From Candidatus Saganbacteria bacterium (GTDB lineage: Bacteria > Margulisbacteria > WOR-1 > O2-12-FULL-45-9), in assembly GCA_016932255.1 (NCBI GenBank), contig JAFGDE010000014.1, positions 62,001-126,000 of the forward strand: a DNA stretch of 64,000 bases. The letters are read 5' to 3'. Position 1 is the first letter of the stretch; every line of letters starts with the position of its first letter. Below are positions 17,245-25,600 of this stretch, one piece after another. Below the pieces are notes generated by a model. The model was not told the DNA's origin. It saw only the letters and a list, made by a program, of their open reading frames with translations, and ran no database searches. The position numbers and the translations under genes were made by a program.

Positions 17245-18192
17245 TTAACTGACCTTCCTTACTTTGGCCATCAGTCGCAGTTCTTCGACCTCGGCCTTGG
17301 AATTGGGGTGATTGCGGTGTTCCTTGTGCCGCGCCGTTGATAGGACGGCGCCCAGACCGTACTTGAGTGCTTCGCCGGTATTATTCGTCTTGAGATAATT
17401 GTGGATAAAGCCGCCCAGCAGCGAATCCCTGACCCCGAGCTTATTGGCTGATTTGCCCGGCTCAATCTCGCCATGCCAGGCTTCGTCCTTGGTTACCACC
17501 GTGTACTCAAAACTATGGCTGTTAAGTATGACCATATCAGCCCCCTTGGCAATGAAGAGGTCGCGGGCTACCGGCGGCCGCAGCTCGATCTCACAGACAT
17601 TCTTGCCGCAAAGGTCTTCACAGCCACGCATGTCGGGGTTCAGGATAAAGACCCGGACGCCGTCGCAGAGGCAGTCTTTAATTATATGCTCCTGAACATT
17701 GAGCACGACCTTGACCTTTTTTCTGTTGGCTGTCTGGATCAATTCCTTGACAAAAGCAGGGGAAACGCCGTTGGGCAGGCTGCCGCCGATCTCGATCAAT
17801 TCAGCCGAGGTCAGCAAGCGGTCAAAATTATCCTTGAAACTGTTCAAAAAACGGCGTTCGATCGGCGCGCCCTCCTCAACGAACAGGGTCTGCCGGTTCT
17901 GCGCTTCTTCAATAATGTAAAAGTCGGTCCGGATCTCCCTGTTAATATAGATAAAATTGGTGGTCACGCCGATGTTCCTCAAAGCTTCCTCGAACATCCG
18001 GCTGCCTTGGCCGCCGAGAAAACCGGTGGCGACCACCTCTTCGCCGAGTATGGCCAGGGTGCTGGCCACATTGACGCCTTTGCCGCCGGGCATTTGTATC
18101 GTGGAGTGGGTCCGGTTCATTTGGCCGATCTCAACGTCATGCAAATAGAGTAAATGGTCATAAGCGGGATTTAATGTGATGGTGACGAACAT
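17245..18192 (-). CDS. PfkB-family sugar kinase, 1-phosphofructokinase-like
   Basis: 315-aa ribokinase-fold kinase. It opens with ITLNPAYDHLLYL, as in FruK/LacC proteins, and has the substrate signature PGGKGVNVASTLAILG and an EIGGSLPNGV stretch. The catalytic aspartate region reads GVRDSLLGGFIHNYL where the family usually has GAGD. The Asp is kept, but one glycine is replaced by Arg, so specificity may be shifted. Likely substrate is fructose 1-phosphate or tagatose 6-phosphate. No PTS genes are in the window. A GAGG site lies before ATG 18192. Confidence 0.85.
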   Translation of the reverse strand: MFVTITLNPAYDHLLYLHDVEIGQMNRTHSTIQMPGGKGVNVASTLAILGEEVVATGFLGGQGSRMFEEALRNIGVTTNFIYINREIRTDFYIIEEAQNRQTLFVEEGAPIERRFLNSFKDNFDRLLTSAELIEIGGSLPNGVSPAFVKELIQTANRKKVKVVLNVQEHIIKDCLCDGVRVFILNPDMRGCEDLCGKNVCEIELRPPVARDLFIAKGADMVILNSHSFEYTVVTKDEAWHGEIEPGKSANKLGVRDSLLGGFIHNYLKTNNTGEALKYGLGAVLSTARHKEHRNHPNSKAEVEELRLMAKVRKVS

Positions 18193-18267
18193 TTTTGCAC
18201 CTCTTCAGCAATTGCTGTTGGGTATTTTAGCATATGCTTTCGATCAATTCTAGCGAAGTTAAAAGAA

Positions 18268-18294
18268 AAAGCCCCCGCCAGAGGCGGGGGCTTT
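18268..18294 (-). terminator. rho-independent terminator
   Basis: Perfect 12-bp stem AAAGCCCCCGCC with a 3-base loop, followed on the minus strand by TTCTTTT. It lies just downstream of the outer-membrane protein gene and is the clearest intrinsic terminator in the window. Confidence 0.9.
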
Positions 18295-18316
18295 AACAAT
18301 TAAACCTTGACCGAAC

Positions 18317-18970
18317 TTAGAGCTGGTAGCCGACTCCCAGACCGATCTGACCACTGGAAAAATTGCTGCCGCCCTTGGGTGTGATCGACTGCAGAGTGTA
18401 TTCAACAAACACCGCGCCCTGGCTGGACCAGGCAATAGCGGAACCGACCGTCGCGTCCAGCTGGGTGGCATCGCCGACATCGCCGGAGGTGCTGCGATAG
18501 GCAACTCCGCCGTAAGGAATGAACGGGGCCATGAGCTTGCTCACGCCAACGCCGAGAGAGATCTGGGTGCCGCTGTTGGTCGTATCTGTCAGCGGGTTTT
18601 TAATTCGGACCGAAAGAGCCTTGAGCCCGGCGCCGATGGCAACGGAAACAGGGGCTTCCTGCAACACTGCATATTTCAGGTTAAGGCCTGCCAGGGTGCC
18701 GGAGCCTTCAACGCCGGAGGGCAGACCGCCCATGGTGCCATAAGCAGCGTTGACATAAAGATCGAGCATGTCCATCAGGCCGTAGCCGACGTAACCTCCC
18801 AGGGTTGTCAGCGTGTAACCACTGATGTTGCCGTAGTTGGAGTCCTGCAGGCCTGCGCCCAGGACCGCCCACTGACCAGTGCCGATCGGGTTAGCCGTGA
18901 CCAGCAGTTCAGCAGAAGCAACGGAAGCGATAAATGATAATGAAAGCAGAATAACTAGAACTTTTTTCAT
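18317..18970 (-). CDS. secreted outer-membrane beta-barrel-like protein, 217 aa
   Basis: The N-terminal signal peptide MKKVLVILLSLSFIASVASA is cleaved after SVASA. The mature part alternates short amphipathic beta strands rich in Gly, Ala and Tyr (GGYVGYGLMDMLDLYVNAAYG, SLGVGVSKLM) and ends in GQIGLGVGYQL, a typical barrel closing strand. The size suggests an 8- to 10-stranded barrel. It has AGGAGGG before ATG and its own terminator, so it is a single-gene unit. The specific role is unknown. Confidence 0.78.
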   Translation of the reverse strand: MKKVLVILLSLSFIASVASAELLVTANPIGTGQWAVLGAGLQDSNYGNISGYTLTTLGGYVGYGLMDMLDLYVNAAYGTMGGLPSGVEGSGTLAGLNLKYAVLQEAPVSVAIGAGLKALSVRIKNPLTDTTNSGTQISLGVGVSKLMAPFIPYGGVAYRSTSGDVGDATQLDATVGSAIAWSSQGAVFVEYTLQSITPKGGSNFSSGQIGLGVGYQL

Positions 18971-19022
18971 TTTACCCTCCTTAACAGGAATGCTGAGCCG
19001 TTCGAGCGACTATCACCCCCTT

Positions 19023-20657
19023 TTATGTTTTCTTGAAGCGGTTCACGACCCTGGCCGCTTCGATCAACATGTCAGCGGCCAGTACTAATAATACTGCCGC
19101 TATGGTAAAAAGCAAGTAATTATTTGTCTGGAAGAATGATACCATTTCATAGACCAGAGCGCCAATGGTTGTCACGGTCATAAAAATAGCCGGGACCAAG
19201 GTGTAAAGGGACGGTTGTTTTTTCTGGAACAGGTAAACAGATGCCAGGATAAGCACCAGTGCCGCGATCAGCTGGTTCGACGCGCCAAAGACCGGCCAGA
19301 TAGCTGTCCAGGAGCCCAGGGCCAGCCAGAGCGAGACCAAAACGATCAGCGCGGTCGAAAAATATTTGTTCTTGAACAGTTTAAGGCCCAGGGCCTGACC
19401 GAACATCTCTTCAGTCAGGTATCTGGTGATCCGGGTGGCGCTGTCCAGCGTTGTCAGCACAAAAGCATTAAGCGTGAACATGGCGATGAGCGAGCCGATC
19501 GTGGCGCCGACGAGAGGCGCGACCAGCTGGCCGAAGCCTTTGCCAAAAGTGACGATCCAGCCGCTTTCTTTTATCAGCTCGGGGTAGACCGATCCGCTGG
19601 GCCCGCCGGTCCAGTGAAGTCCCGCGCAGACCGCAATGATCGCCAGGAGCGATAAAACTCCCTCCAGTATCATGCTGCCGAACGTCACTTTTTTAGCTGC
19701 GGGCTTTTGCGGCAGCTGTTTTGAGGTAGTGCCGGAGGAGATCAAAGAATGAAAGCCGGAGATCGCGCCGCAGGCGATGATCACAAACATCATTGGCCAG
19801 AGCGGCCCTTGCCCGCTTTGCGAGCTGATAAAGACCGGCGCGTTCATTTTCGGCAGGGTGACAAATATCCCCAGATAGCCCAGGATCAAGCCAAAGAACA
19901 GGATAAAGGCCGAGAGATAATCCCTGGGCTGCAGCAGAATATTGACCGGCAGGATCGAGGCGATAAAAGCATAGGCCAGCAAGATGATGATCCAGATGGT
20001 CAGCGCATTAGGCAGGGCAAGGCTGATCGGAAAGATCATGCCGAGGTAGATAAAATATCCCATGAGGACAAGAGCGACTATTGTCGCCTGCCATTGATTG
20101 ACCTGCCAGCGGTACAGCATCAGGCCCAGCAGGACCGCGGTCAGGACCATGCCCAGACTGGGAATGACGATCCTGGGCTCTTCGATCATGGTCTTGGCCG
20201 TGACCGCGGCAAAGACAGCCACGACCAGGATAAGGGCCAGCCAGAGAAAGATCGAGAAGACCAGCCGGCTGCGCCGGCTGAGCACGCTCTCGGCCACATG
20301 GCCTACGGTCTTGCCGTTATGCCGCAGCGACAGCATCAGAGCGGAGAAGTCATGCACCCCGCCGATAAAGATGCTGCCGATGACGATCCAGAGCAGGGCC
20401 GGGCCCCAGCCGAACAGTGAGCAGGCGATGACCGGGCCGATGATGGGCCCGGCGCCGGCGATCGAGGCAAAATGATGACCAAAAAGCACGGTCCAATGCT
20501 TGGCCGGGACGTAATCCAACCCGTCCTCGTTCTGCACCGCCGGGGTTTGCTTGCTTTGGTCAACGCGCCAGACCTTTTTCTCGATGAAATTTGCGTAAAA
20601 GAGATATCCTGCGGCAAACAATACCAGACCGGTTATGGCGACTAATAGTGAGTTCAT
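19023..20657 (-). CDS. cstA: CstA-family carbon starvation protein (pyruvate/peptide transporter)
   Basis: 544-aa polytopic membrane protein with about 14-16 helices. The family block is unmistakable: YVPAKHWTVLFGHHFASIAGAGPIIGP near residues 50-80, GGVHDFSALMLSLRHNGKTVG, then SGFHSLISSGTTSKQL. CstA proteins take up pyruvate or peptides when carbon is short. It is shorter than the 700-residue E. coli protein, as in many CstA homologues. No LytS/LytT-type regulator is adjacent. Confidence 0.93.
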   Translation of the reverse strand: MNSLLVAITGLVLFAAGYLFYANFIEKKVWRVDQSKQTPAVQNEDGLDYVPAKHWTVLFGHHFASIAGAGPIIGPVIACSLFGWGPALLWIVIGSIFIGGVHDFSALMLSLRHNGKTVGHVAESVLSRRSRLVFSIFLWLALILVVAVFAAVTAKTMIEEPRIVIPSLGMVLTAVLLGLMLYRWQVNQWQATIVALVLMGYFIYLGMIFPISLALPNALTIWIIILLAYAFIASILPVNILLQPRDYLSAFILFFGLILGYLGIFVTLPKMNAPVFISSQSGQGPLWPMMFVIIACGAISGFHSLISSGTTSKQLPQKPAAKKVTFGSMILEGVLSLLAIIAVCAGLHWTGGPSGSVYPELIKESGWIVTFGKGFGQLVAPLVGATIGSLIAMFTLNAFVLTTLDSATRITRYLTEEMFGQALGLKLFKNKYFSTALIVLVSLWLALGSWTAIWPVFGASNQLIAALVLILASVYLFQKKQPSLYTLVPAIFMTVTTIGALVYEMVSFFQTNNYLLFTIAAVLLVLAADMLIEAARVVNRFKKT

Positions 20658-20722
20658 AACGGATTTTGGCCTTAGTTTAATTCAAGTTTTAGGGCTTGTC
20701 AATCGAGATAAACAAAAAGCCT

Positions 20723-20750
20723 TTGACTTTGATTTCCATAGGATTATAAT
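20723..20750 (+). promoter_or_regulatory. sigma-70-type promoter of the LolCDE-like operon
   Basis: TTGACT (20723-20728) and TATAAT (20745-20750) with a 16-base spacer, followed by a short leader with AGGAGG before ATG 20771. Confidence 0.65.
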
Positions 20751-20770
20751 CGCAAACAGGAGGCGATGCT

Positions 20771-21457
20771 ATGCCTATTTCCAGGATGGAAAACGTGATC
20801 AAGAATTATAAGATCGGTAAAGTAGAAGTCCCCGCCTTGCGCGGGGTTTCAATTAATATTGATGAAGGGGAATTCATCTCGATCGCCGGACCGTCGGGCT
20901 CCGGCAAGACCACGATGCTCAATCTTTTCGGTTGTCTGGATAAACCGACCGAAGGCTCTGTCTTTATCAATGACCAGGATGTTTCCCGACTGTCCTCAAA
21001 CCAGCTGGCTGACGTGCGCAACAGGAACCTGGGTTTTGTTTTTCAGACCTTTAACCTGATCCCGGTGCTGACGGCGTTTGAGAACGTAGAATTCCCGTTG
21101 GTTCTTTTAGGTGAGCGCAGCTCAGCCAGGCGCAAAGACAAGGTCATGGACATCCTGGCGGATGTCGGCCTGGCCGAGCTGGTCCACAGGAAGCCTTTAG
21201 AAATGAGCGGCGGCCAGCAACAGCGTGTGGCTATTGCCCGGGCGCTGGTCAAGCGGCCCAAGGTCGTGCTGGCGGATGAGCCGACCGCCAATCTGGATTC
21301 GGTAACCGGCGAGGCGATCCTGAAGCTGATGCTGGAAATGAACCAGAAGACCAACGCAACATTTATTTTTTCGACCCACGATCCCATGGTCATGAATTAC
21401 GCCCGGCGCCTGGTGCGCGTGCACGACGGCCAGATCCAATCGGATGAAAGGATCTAA
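20771..21457 (+). CDS. ABC transporter ATP-binding protein (LolD/MacB type)
   Basis: 228-aa ATPase of the type that powers FtsX-fold extractors rather than classic importers. Walker A GPSGSGKTT, Q-loop VFQTFNLIPVLTAFENVEFPL (LolD-like), signature MSGGQQQRVAIARAL, Walker B VVLADEPTANLDS, switch His in STHDP. An AGGAGG site precedes the ATG. It is followed without a gap by two permease genes. With these and the LolA-like gene it forms a probable export or lipid-trafficking operon. Confidence 0.93.
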   Translation: MPISRMENVIKNYKIGKVEVPALRGVSINIDEGEFISIAGPSGSGKTTMLNLFGCLDKPTEGSVFINDQDVSRLSSNQLADVRNRNLGFVFQTFNLIPVLTAFENVEFPLVLLGERSSARRKDKVMDILADVGLAELVHRKPLEMSGGQQQRVAIARALVKRPKVVLADEPTANLDSVTGEAILKLMLEMNQKTNATFIFSTHDPMVMNYARRLVRVHDGQIQSDERI

Positions 21458-22687
21458 ATGCTTTTAAGGCTGGCATTCAGGAATATATTTAGGCATTTTA
21501 CCAGGACATTCCTGACCTTTCTGGCGATCGCCATCGGCCTGATGTTCCTCATCATCATAGATTCCATGCTGACCGGCATCGATCAAGAATCATTTGACAG
21601 GATCATCAATTATGAGACCGGCCACATTAAAATATTTGACCGGGGTTATCGTGAGGACGAGGAGAACTTGCCTTTGGATAAATCGATCGACAGCCCGGGC
21701 CGCATTGTGAAAGCAGTCGGTCTGGAGCCGGAAGTCGCGGGCGTGACAAGCCGGATCAATTTCCGGATAATGCTCTCGGATGGGATCGACCAATATCCGG
21801 CGGTAGGCATCGCGGTCAGCCCGAGCGACGATGAGGCGGTCTTTCTTTTAAAGCAGGCGGTGACCAAGGGGGAGTTCTTTTTTACAGCCAGCGAGGAGTC
21901 CATTCTGTTAGGCGAGGGGCTGGCTGAGGACTTTGACGTTGATGTGGGCGATTACATGACCATCCTGATGCGCACCAAGTACGATACTTTCCAGGCGCTG
22001 GACCTGCGCGTTAAAGGCATCCTCAAGACCGAGGACCCCAAGATCGACTGGGCGGCGGTGGTCATTCCTTTAGGGTTGGGCAAGGAATCGCTGGACATGG
22101 GGCAGGGTGTGACCGAGATCGATATCAAGATCAAGGACCCGGCCAGGCTTGAGGAATTTCGTGACATGCTGGCGCAAAAGATCCCTGCTCTGGAGGTCGT
22201 TACCTGGAAAGAACTGGCCGAGGATGTATTGGCCATTGCCCGGGCCAAACGCGGCGGAACGTCCATCATGCTCTTCTCCATTTTTCTGATCGCTTTGATC
22301 GGCATCAGCAACACGATCCTTCTGGCCGCCTTTGAAAGGACGCGAGAGATCGGCATGATGGCGGCCATGGGCATGCGGCGTGGGCAGATCGTCCGTTTGT
22401 TCGTTTTTGAAGGTGCGATGATCGGCTTCTTTGGCAGTATTACGGGGTGCTTGCTCGGAGTTCTGCTTAACATTCCTTTTGTTAAATATGGTATCAACTG
22501 GGGCATTCTGATGAGGGATGTGGGAGACGTGGGTTATCGCATCACCGGGGTGTCACGCGGTGTCTGGAACATTGATACGTTCGTCATCGCTTTTGTCGCC
22601 GGGATCGTGATCTCGGCCCTGACTAGTATTTATCCGGCCTGGGTGGCCAGCCGCCTGGAGCCGACCGAGGCCTTGAGGAAAGCTTAA
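21458..22687 (+). CDS. FtsX-fold ABC permease, LolC/LolE-like (first of pair)
   Basis: 409-aa protein with one N-terminal helix (LTFLAIAIGLMFLIIIDSML, about 18-37), a large periplasmic domain (40-265), and three C-terminal helices (270-300, 320-350, 375-400) ending EPTEALRKA, the standard LolC/E/MacB layout. It starts directly after the ATPase stop and is paralogous to the next gene. The pair resembles LolC plus LolE, so it may extract lipoproteins or other lipidated cargo. Confidence 0.9.
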   Translation: MLLRLAFRNIFRHFTRTFLTFLAIAIGLMFLIIIDSMLTGIDQESFDRIINYETGHIKIFDRGYREDEENLPLDKSIDSPGRIVKAVGLEPEVAGVTSRINFRIMLSDGIDQYPAVGIAVSPSDDEAVFLLKQAVTKGEFFFTASEESILLGEGLAEDFDVDVGDYMTILMRTKYDTFQALDLRVKGILKTEDPKIDWAAVVIPLGLGKESLDMGQGVTEIDIKIKDPARLEEFRDMLAQKIPALEVVTWKELAEDVLAIARAKRGGTSIMLFSIFLIALIGISNTILLAAFERTREIGMMAAMGMRRGQIVRLFVFEGAMIGFFGSITGCLLGVLLNIPFVKYGINWGILMRDVGDVGYRITGVSRGVWNIDTFVIAFVAGIVISALTSIYPAWVASRLEPTEALRKA

Positions 22688-23923
22688 ATGCTCAAGATCG
22701 CTTTAAGGAATATATTACGCAACAAGCGGCGTTCGGTGCTGACTGGTCTGTCAATCGCGGTGGCGGTGATGATCGCCATCTACATGTGGTCGCTGATCGA
22801 AGGGGTCATGGACAACCTGTTCGACAATACGGTCCGGATGACCAGCGGCCATGTCCGGATACTCAACAAAGAATATGTTAAACGTGAGAAAATGCTGCCC
22901 CTGGAAGCCAATATCCAGGGTTATAAAGCGGTCGAGAAGATCGCGGCGGCCAACTCCAACGTCACGCTGACCGCGGGCAGGATCAAGTTCGGCGTGCTGC
23001 TGGAGCATGAGGGCAGCAATAAACCGGTATTCGGCATCGGGATCGTGCCCAGCCTCGAGAACCAGGTCTCCCGCCTGGACCAGAAGATCGTCGCGGGCAG
23101 GCTGATCGAGCCGGGCAAGGAAGAGATCAATATCGGAGCCATGCTGGCCAACGAGCTTGGATTGAAGATCGGTGACACTCTGACTGTAGTAACGCAGACC
23201 GCTTATGGGTCCATCACTGCCATGAACCTCACGATCGTCGGGGTCTTCAGCTATGGAGTAATAAGCGTTGACAAGACGACCTTTTTTATGCCTCTCTCCA
23301 AGGCGCAGCAGCTGCTGGACCTGAACAACGCGGTGACCGAGATATTCGTTTTTGTCAAAGATATGAACAAGGCACCGGAAGTCGCCCGGGAGATCCAAGC
23401 CAGTCTGGAGCAGGTTTACGGAGATGAGTACACGACCAAAAGCTGGCGTGATGTCAGTTTCTATTGGGCATATATGAGGCTGGCCAAAGGGGTTTATGCA
23501 GTGATCTACTTTTTGATCCTGTTCCTGGCCAGCTTTACCATTTTAAATACAATGTATATGTCCGTGCTGGAGCGTGTCAAAGAGATCGGCATGATGAAAG
23601 CGCTGGGATTAAAGGACCGGCAGGTCATGGGGATCGTCATCCTGGAAGCATTGATGATCGGCACCATTGCCAGTTTTATTGGCGCGATCTGGGGTTCCGG
23701 GATCGCCTATTACCTTTCGGTGGAAGGGATTGACCTTAGCTCGACCTTTGAGCAAATGGATAGCTTTAATTTCCCCTTATCCTCGGTCTACCGCGCGCTT
23801 TTCCGCTGGGGCATAGTCTTTTTCGGTTTTTGCATGGGGATCCTTTTCTCGGTCGCGGCTTCGATCCCGCCGTCCCTGCGTGCGGCGCGCATGGAACCAA
23901 CGGAGGCACTGCGTGAACTTTAG
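22688..23923 (+). CDS. FtsX-fold ABC permease, LolC/LolE-like (second of pair)
   Basis: 411-aa paralog of the preceding protein with the same topology: N-terminal RNILRNKRRSVLTGLSIAVAV, periplasmic domain to about residue 265, three C-terminal helices and terminal EPTEALREL. The N-terminal periplasmic part keeps the motif (S/T)GH(I/V)+I shared with its partner. Its last codons overlap the GTG start of the LolA-like gene by 11 bases. Confidence 0.9.
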   Translation: MLKIALRNILRNKRRSVLTGLSIAVAVMIAIYMWSLIEGVMDNLFDNTVRMTSGHVRILNKEYVKREKMLPLEANIQGYKAVEKIAAANSNVTLTAGRIKFGVLLEHEGSNKPVFGIGIVPSLENQVSRLDQKIVAGRLIEPGKEEINIGAMLANELGLKIGDTLTVVTQTAYGSITAMNLTIVGVFSYGVISVDKTTFFMPLSKAQQLLDLNNAVTEIFVFVKDMNKAPEVAREIQASLEQVYGDEYTTKSWRDVSFYWAYMRLAKGVYAVIYFLILFLASFTILNTMYMSVLERVKEIGMMKALGLKDRQVMGIVILEALMIGTIASFIGAIWGSGIAYYLSVEGIDLSSTFEQMDSFNFPLSSVYRALFRWGIVFFGFCMGILFSVAASIPPSLRAARMEPTEALREL

Positions 23924-24770
23924 ACAGCGAGGACGGAACCCCCGACTGAACGTCGCGGTTCCTATAATCACCAAGAAGAGAAAAGGAGCCGAGGCGTTCA
24001 GCCTCAGGCTCCTGCTAACTTTGAGTTTGTGTTTGTTTGCATTGCCGTCAGTGGCTTTAACCGGCGAGGAGATCATTGACCAGGTCGACAAGAATATGAC
24101 CTTCGGCACGGCCAGGACAGAGGCCAAGATGGTCATTCATGTGAGCGGACAGGAGCGCGTTAAGACCATGGCGTCCTATTCTGAGGGAGAGGACAAAAGT
24201 TTTTCTGAATTCCTCTCTCCGCCGCGGGACAAAGGCGTTAAGTACCTTAAGATCGGCGATAATATGTGGATGTACCTGCCTTCGGTCGATAAGATAATCA
24301 AAATCGCCGGCCATATGCTCAAACAGTCGATGATGGGATCTGATTTCAGCTATGAAGACGCTCTGGAAAGCAATAAACTGAAGGAAAAGTACGCCGTTCA
24401 ACTGGTCAGCCAGGAAACCATCTATATTAAATTCCGCCGCGGCACAGAAGAAGTGACCAAGGCGCGGCCGTGTTACGTGCTTGATCTGACGGCCAAGGTC
24501 AAAGATGTCAATTATCATAAGATAAGGATTTGGGTCGACCGGGAGATCTTTGTGCCCGTGCGCGAAGAATTGTTCGCCTTGTCCGGCAAGAAGCTCAAGG
24601 TCATGATCCTGGGCGATGTCCAGAAACACGGCTCCCGCTATTATCCCAGATACGTTTCCATGAAGAACCTGCTGCGCGAGGATTCATTGACCGAGATGAT
24701 TATCACTGACATCAAGTTCGATGTGCGCATCCCGAAAGATACATTCACGCAGCGGAACCTTAAAAATTAG
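23913..24770 (+). CDS. LolA-like outer-membrane lipoprotein-sorting protein
   Basis: 285-aa periplasmic protein of the LolA-like/DUF4292-type fold. After a signal helix (LLLTLSLCLFALPSVALT) comes GEEIIDQVDKNM, then a beta-rich half-barrel with FLSPPRDKGVKYLKIGDNMWMYLP and a C-terminal part IWVDREIFVPVREELFA. I start it at GTG 23913, which has GGAGG six bases upstream and overlaps the permease stop. The 35 residues before the hydrophobic core are unusually long because two palindromic hairpins lie inside them (see the repeat entry). It presumably carries cargo from the adjacent transporter to the outer membrane. Confidence 0.82.
   Translation: MNFRQRGRNPRLNVAVPIITKKRKGAEAFSLRLLLTLSLCLFALPSVALTGEEIIDQVDKNMTFGTARTEAKMVIHVSGQERVKTMASYSEGEDKSFSEFLSPPRDKGVKYLKIGDNMWMYLPSVDKIIKIAGHMLKQSMMGSDFSYEDALESNKLKEKYAVQLVSQETIYIKFRRGTEEVTKARPCYVLDLTAKVKDVNYHKIRIWVDREIFVPVREELFALSGKKLKVMILGDVQKHGSRYYPRYVSMKNLLREDSLTEMIITDIKFDVRIPKDTFTQRNLKN
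23935..24012. repeat. paired palindromic element, copy 1 (inside coding sequence)
   Basis: Two hairpins in series. The first (23935-23962) is GGAACC, inner stem CGAC, loop TGAAC, GTCG, GGTTCC. The second (23985-24012) is GGAGCC, GAGGC, loop GTTCA, GCCTC, A, GGCTCC. The loops are reverse complements of each other, so the two are inverted copies. They encode residues in the n-region of the LolA-like signal peptide. Confidence 0.75.
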
Positions 24771-24773
24771 CGC

Positions 24774-25598
24774 ATGCTCATTTCTGTAATCATTCCTGTC
24801 TATAACCGCCGCGTCATGGTCCAGGAAGCGATCGCTTCGGTCCTGGCCCAGGACTATCCTGATATCGAGCTGATCATCGTTGAGGACGGCTCCGACCCGA
24901 TCCACCGGATGAGCCCGCCCCGGACCATGAAAGAAATGGTTAGGTATTATTACCGGCCCCATCGCGGCGTGGCCTCGGCCAGGAATTTTGGCGCTTCGGT
25001 GGCCAACGGCACTTATCTGGCATTCCTTGATTCGGACGACCTCTGGGACAAACATAAACTGGTCAAACAGTTGAGGCTTTTGAAGGAGCATCCTGAGTAC
25101 CGTGTCTGCTACACCAACGAGCGCTGGTATTTAAGAGGGGAGCATCTTAACCAAAGCGCCAAACATGCCAAGCAGGGCGGCTGGATCTTTAAGCGATGCT
25201 TGCCGCTTTGCCTGATCAGCGCCTCATCTATCCTGATGGAAAAAAAGGTCTTTCTGGACCTGGGCGGGTTTGATGAATCCCTGCCGGTTTGCGAGGACTA
25301 TGATCTCTGGCTCAGGCTGACCCTTAAGTATCAGATAGGCTACATTGACGAGCCGCTGGTCTTTAAGCGGGGCGGCCGGCCAGACCAGCTGTCGAAAAAG
25401 TACTGGGGCATGGACAGGTTCCGTGTCCGCGCCCTGGAAAAACTGCTCAAGCAAAAGCTCGATGACCAGAAAGAGAACTGGGTGCGCAAGGAACTAGCTT
25501 TCAAATACTCCGTGCTGATCAAAGGCTGCTGGAAGCACGGCCGGTATTTTCGCCTGCTCTATTATTGGTTCAGAGGCCGGATGGCCCTGAGAGGTTGA
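24774..25598 (+). CDS. glycosyltransferase family 2
   Basis: 274-aa GT-A fold enzyme. SVIIPVYNRRVMVQEAIASVL opens the nucleotide-sugar domain, followed by IIVEDGSDP, GVASARNFG, and the metal-binding FLDSDDLW with the DSD aspartates. An ED pair in LPVCEDYDLWLRL fits the catalytic base. The C-terminal 50 residues are basic and aromatic-rich. It sits within the transporter operon, three bases after the LolA-like gene, suggesting that the exported cargo is glycosylated or a glycolipid (inference). Confidence 0.9.
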   Translation: MLISVIIPVYNRRVMVQEAIASVLAQDYPDIELIIVEDGSDPIHRMSPPRTMKEMVRYYYRPHRGVASARNFGASVANGTYLAFLDSDDLWDKHKLVKQLRLLKEHPEYRVCYTNERWYLRGEHLNQSAKHAKQGGWIFKRCLPLCLISASSILMEKKVFLDLGGFDESLPVCEDYDLWLRLTLKYQIGYIDEPLVFKRGGRPDQLSKKYWGMDRFRVRALEKLLKQKLDDQKENWVRKELAFKYSVLIKGCWKHGRYFRLLYYWFRGRMALRG

Positions 25599-25600
25599 AC

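Noticed and set aside
22751-23398. 215-codon open frame on the minus strand within the second permease gene
   Set aside because: It is antisense to a well-supported permease, has no recognisable motifs or ribosome-binding site, and its composition follows the sense codons.
23935-24012. Double hairpin considered as an intrinsic terminator
   Set aside because: There is no U tract after either hairpin on the plus strand, and the reading frame passes straight through it.
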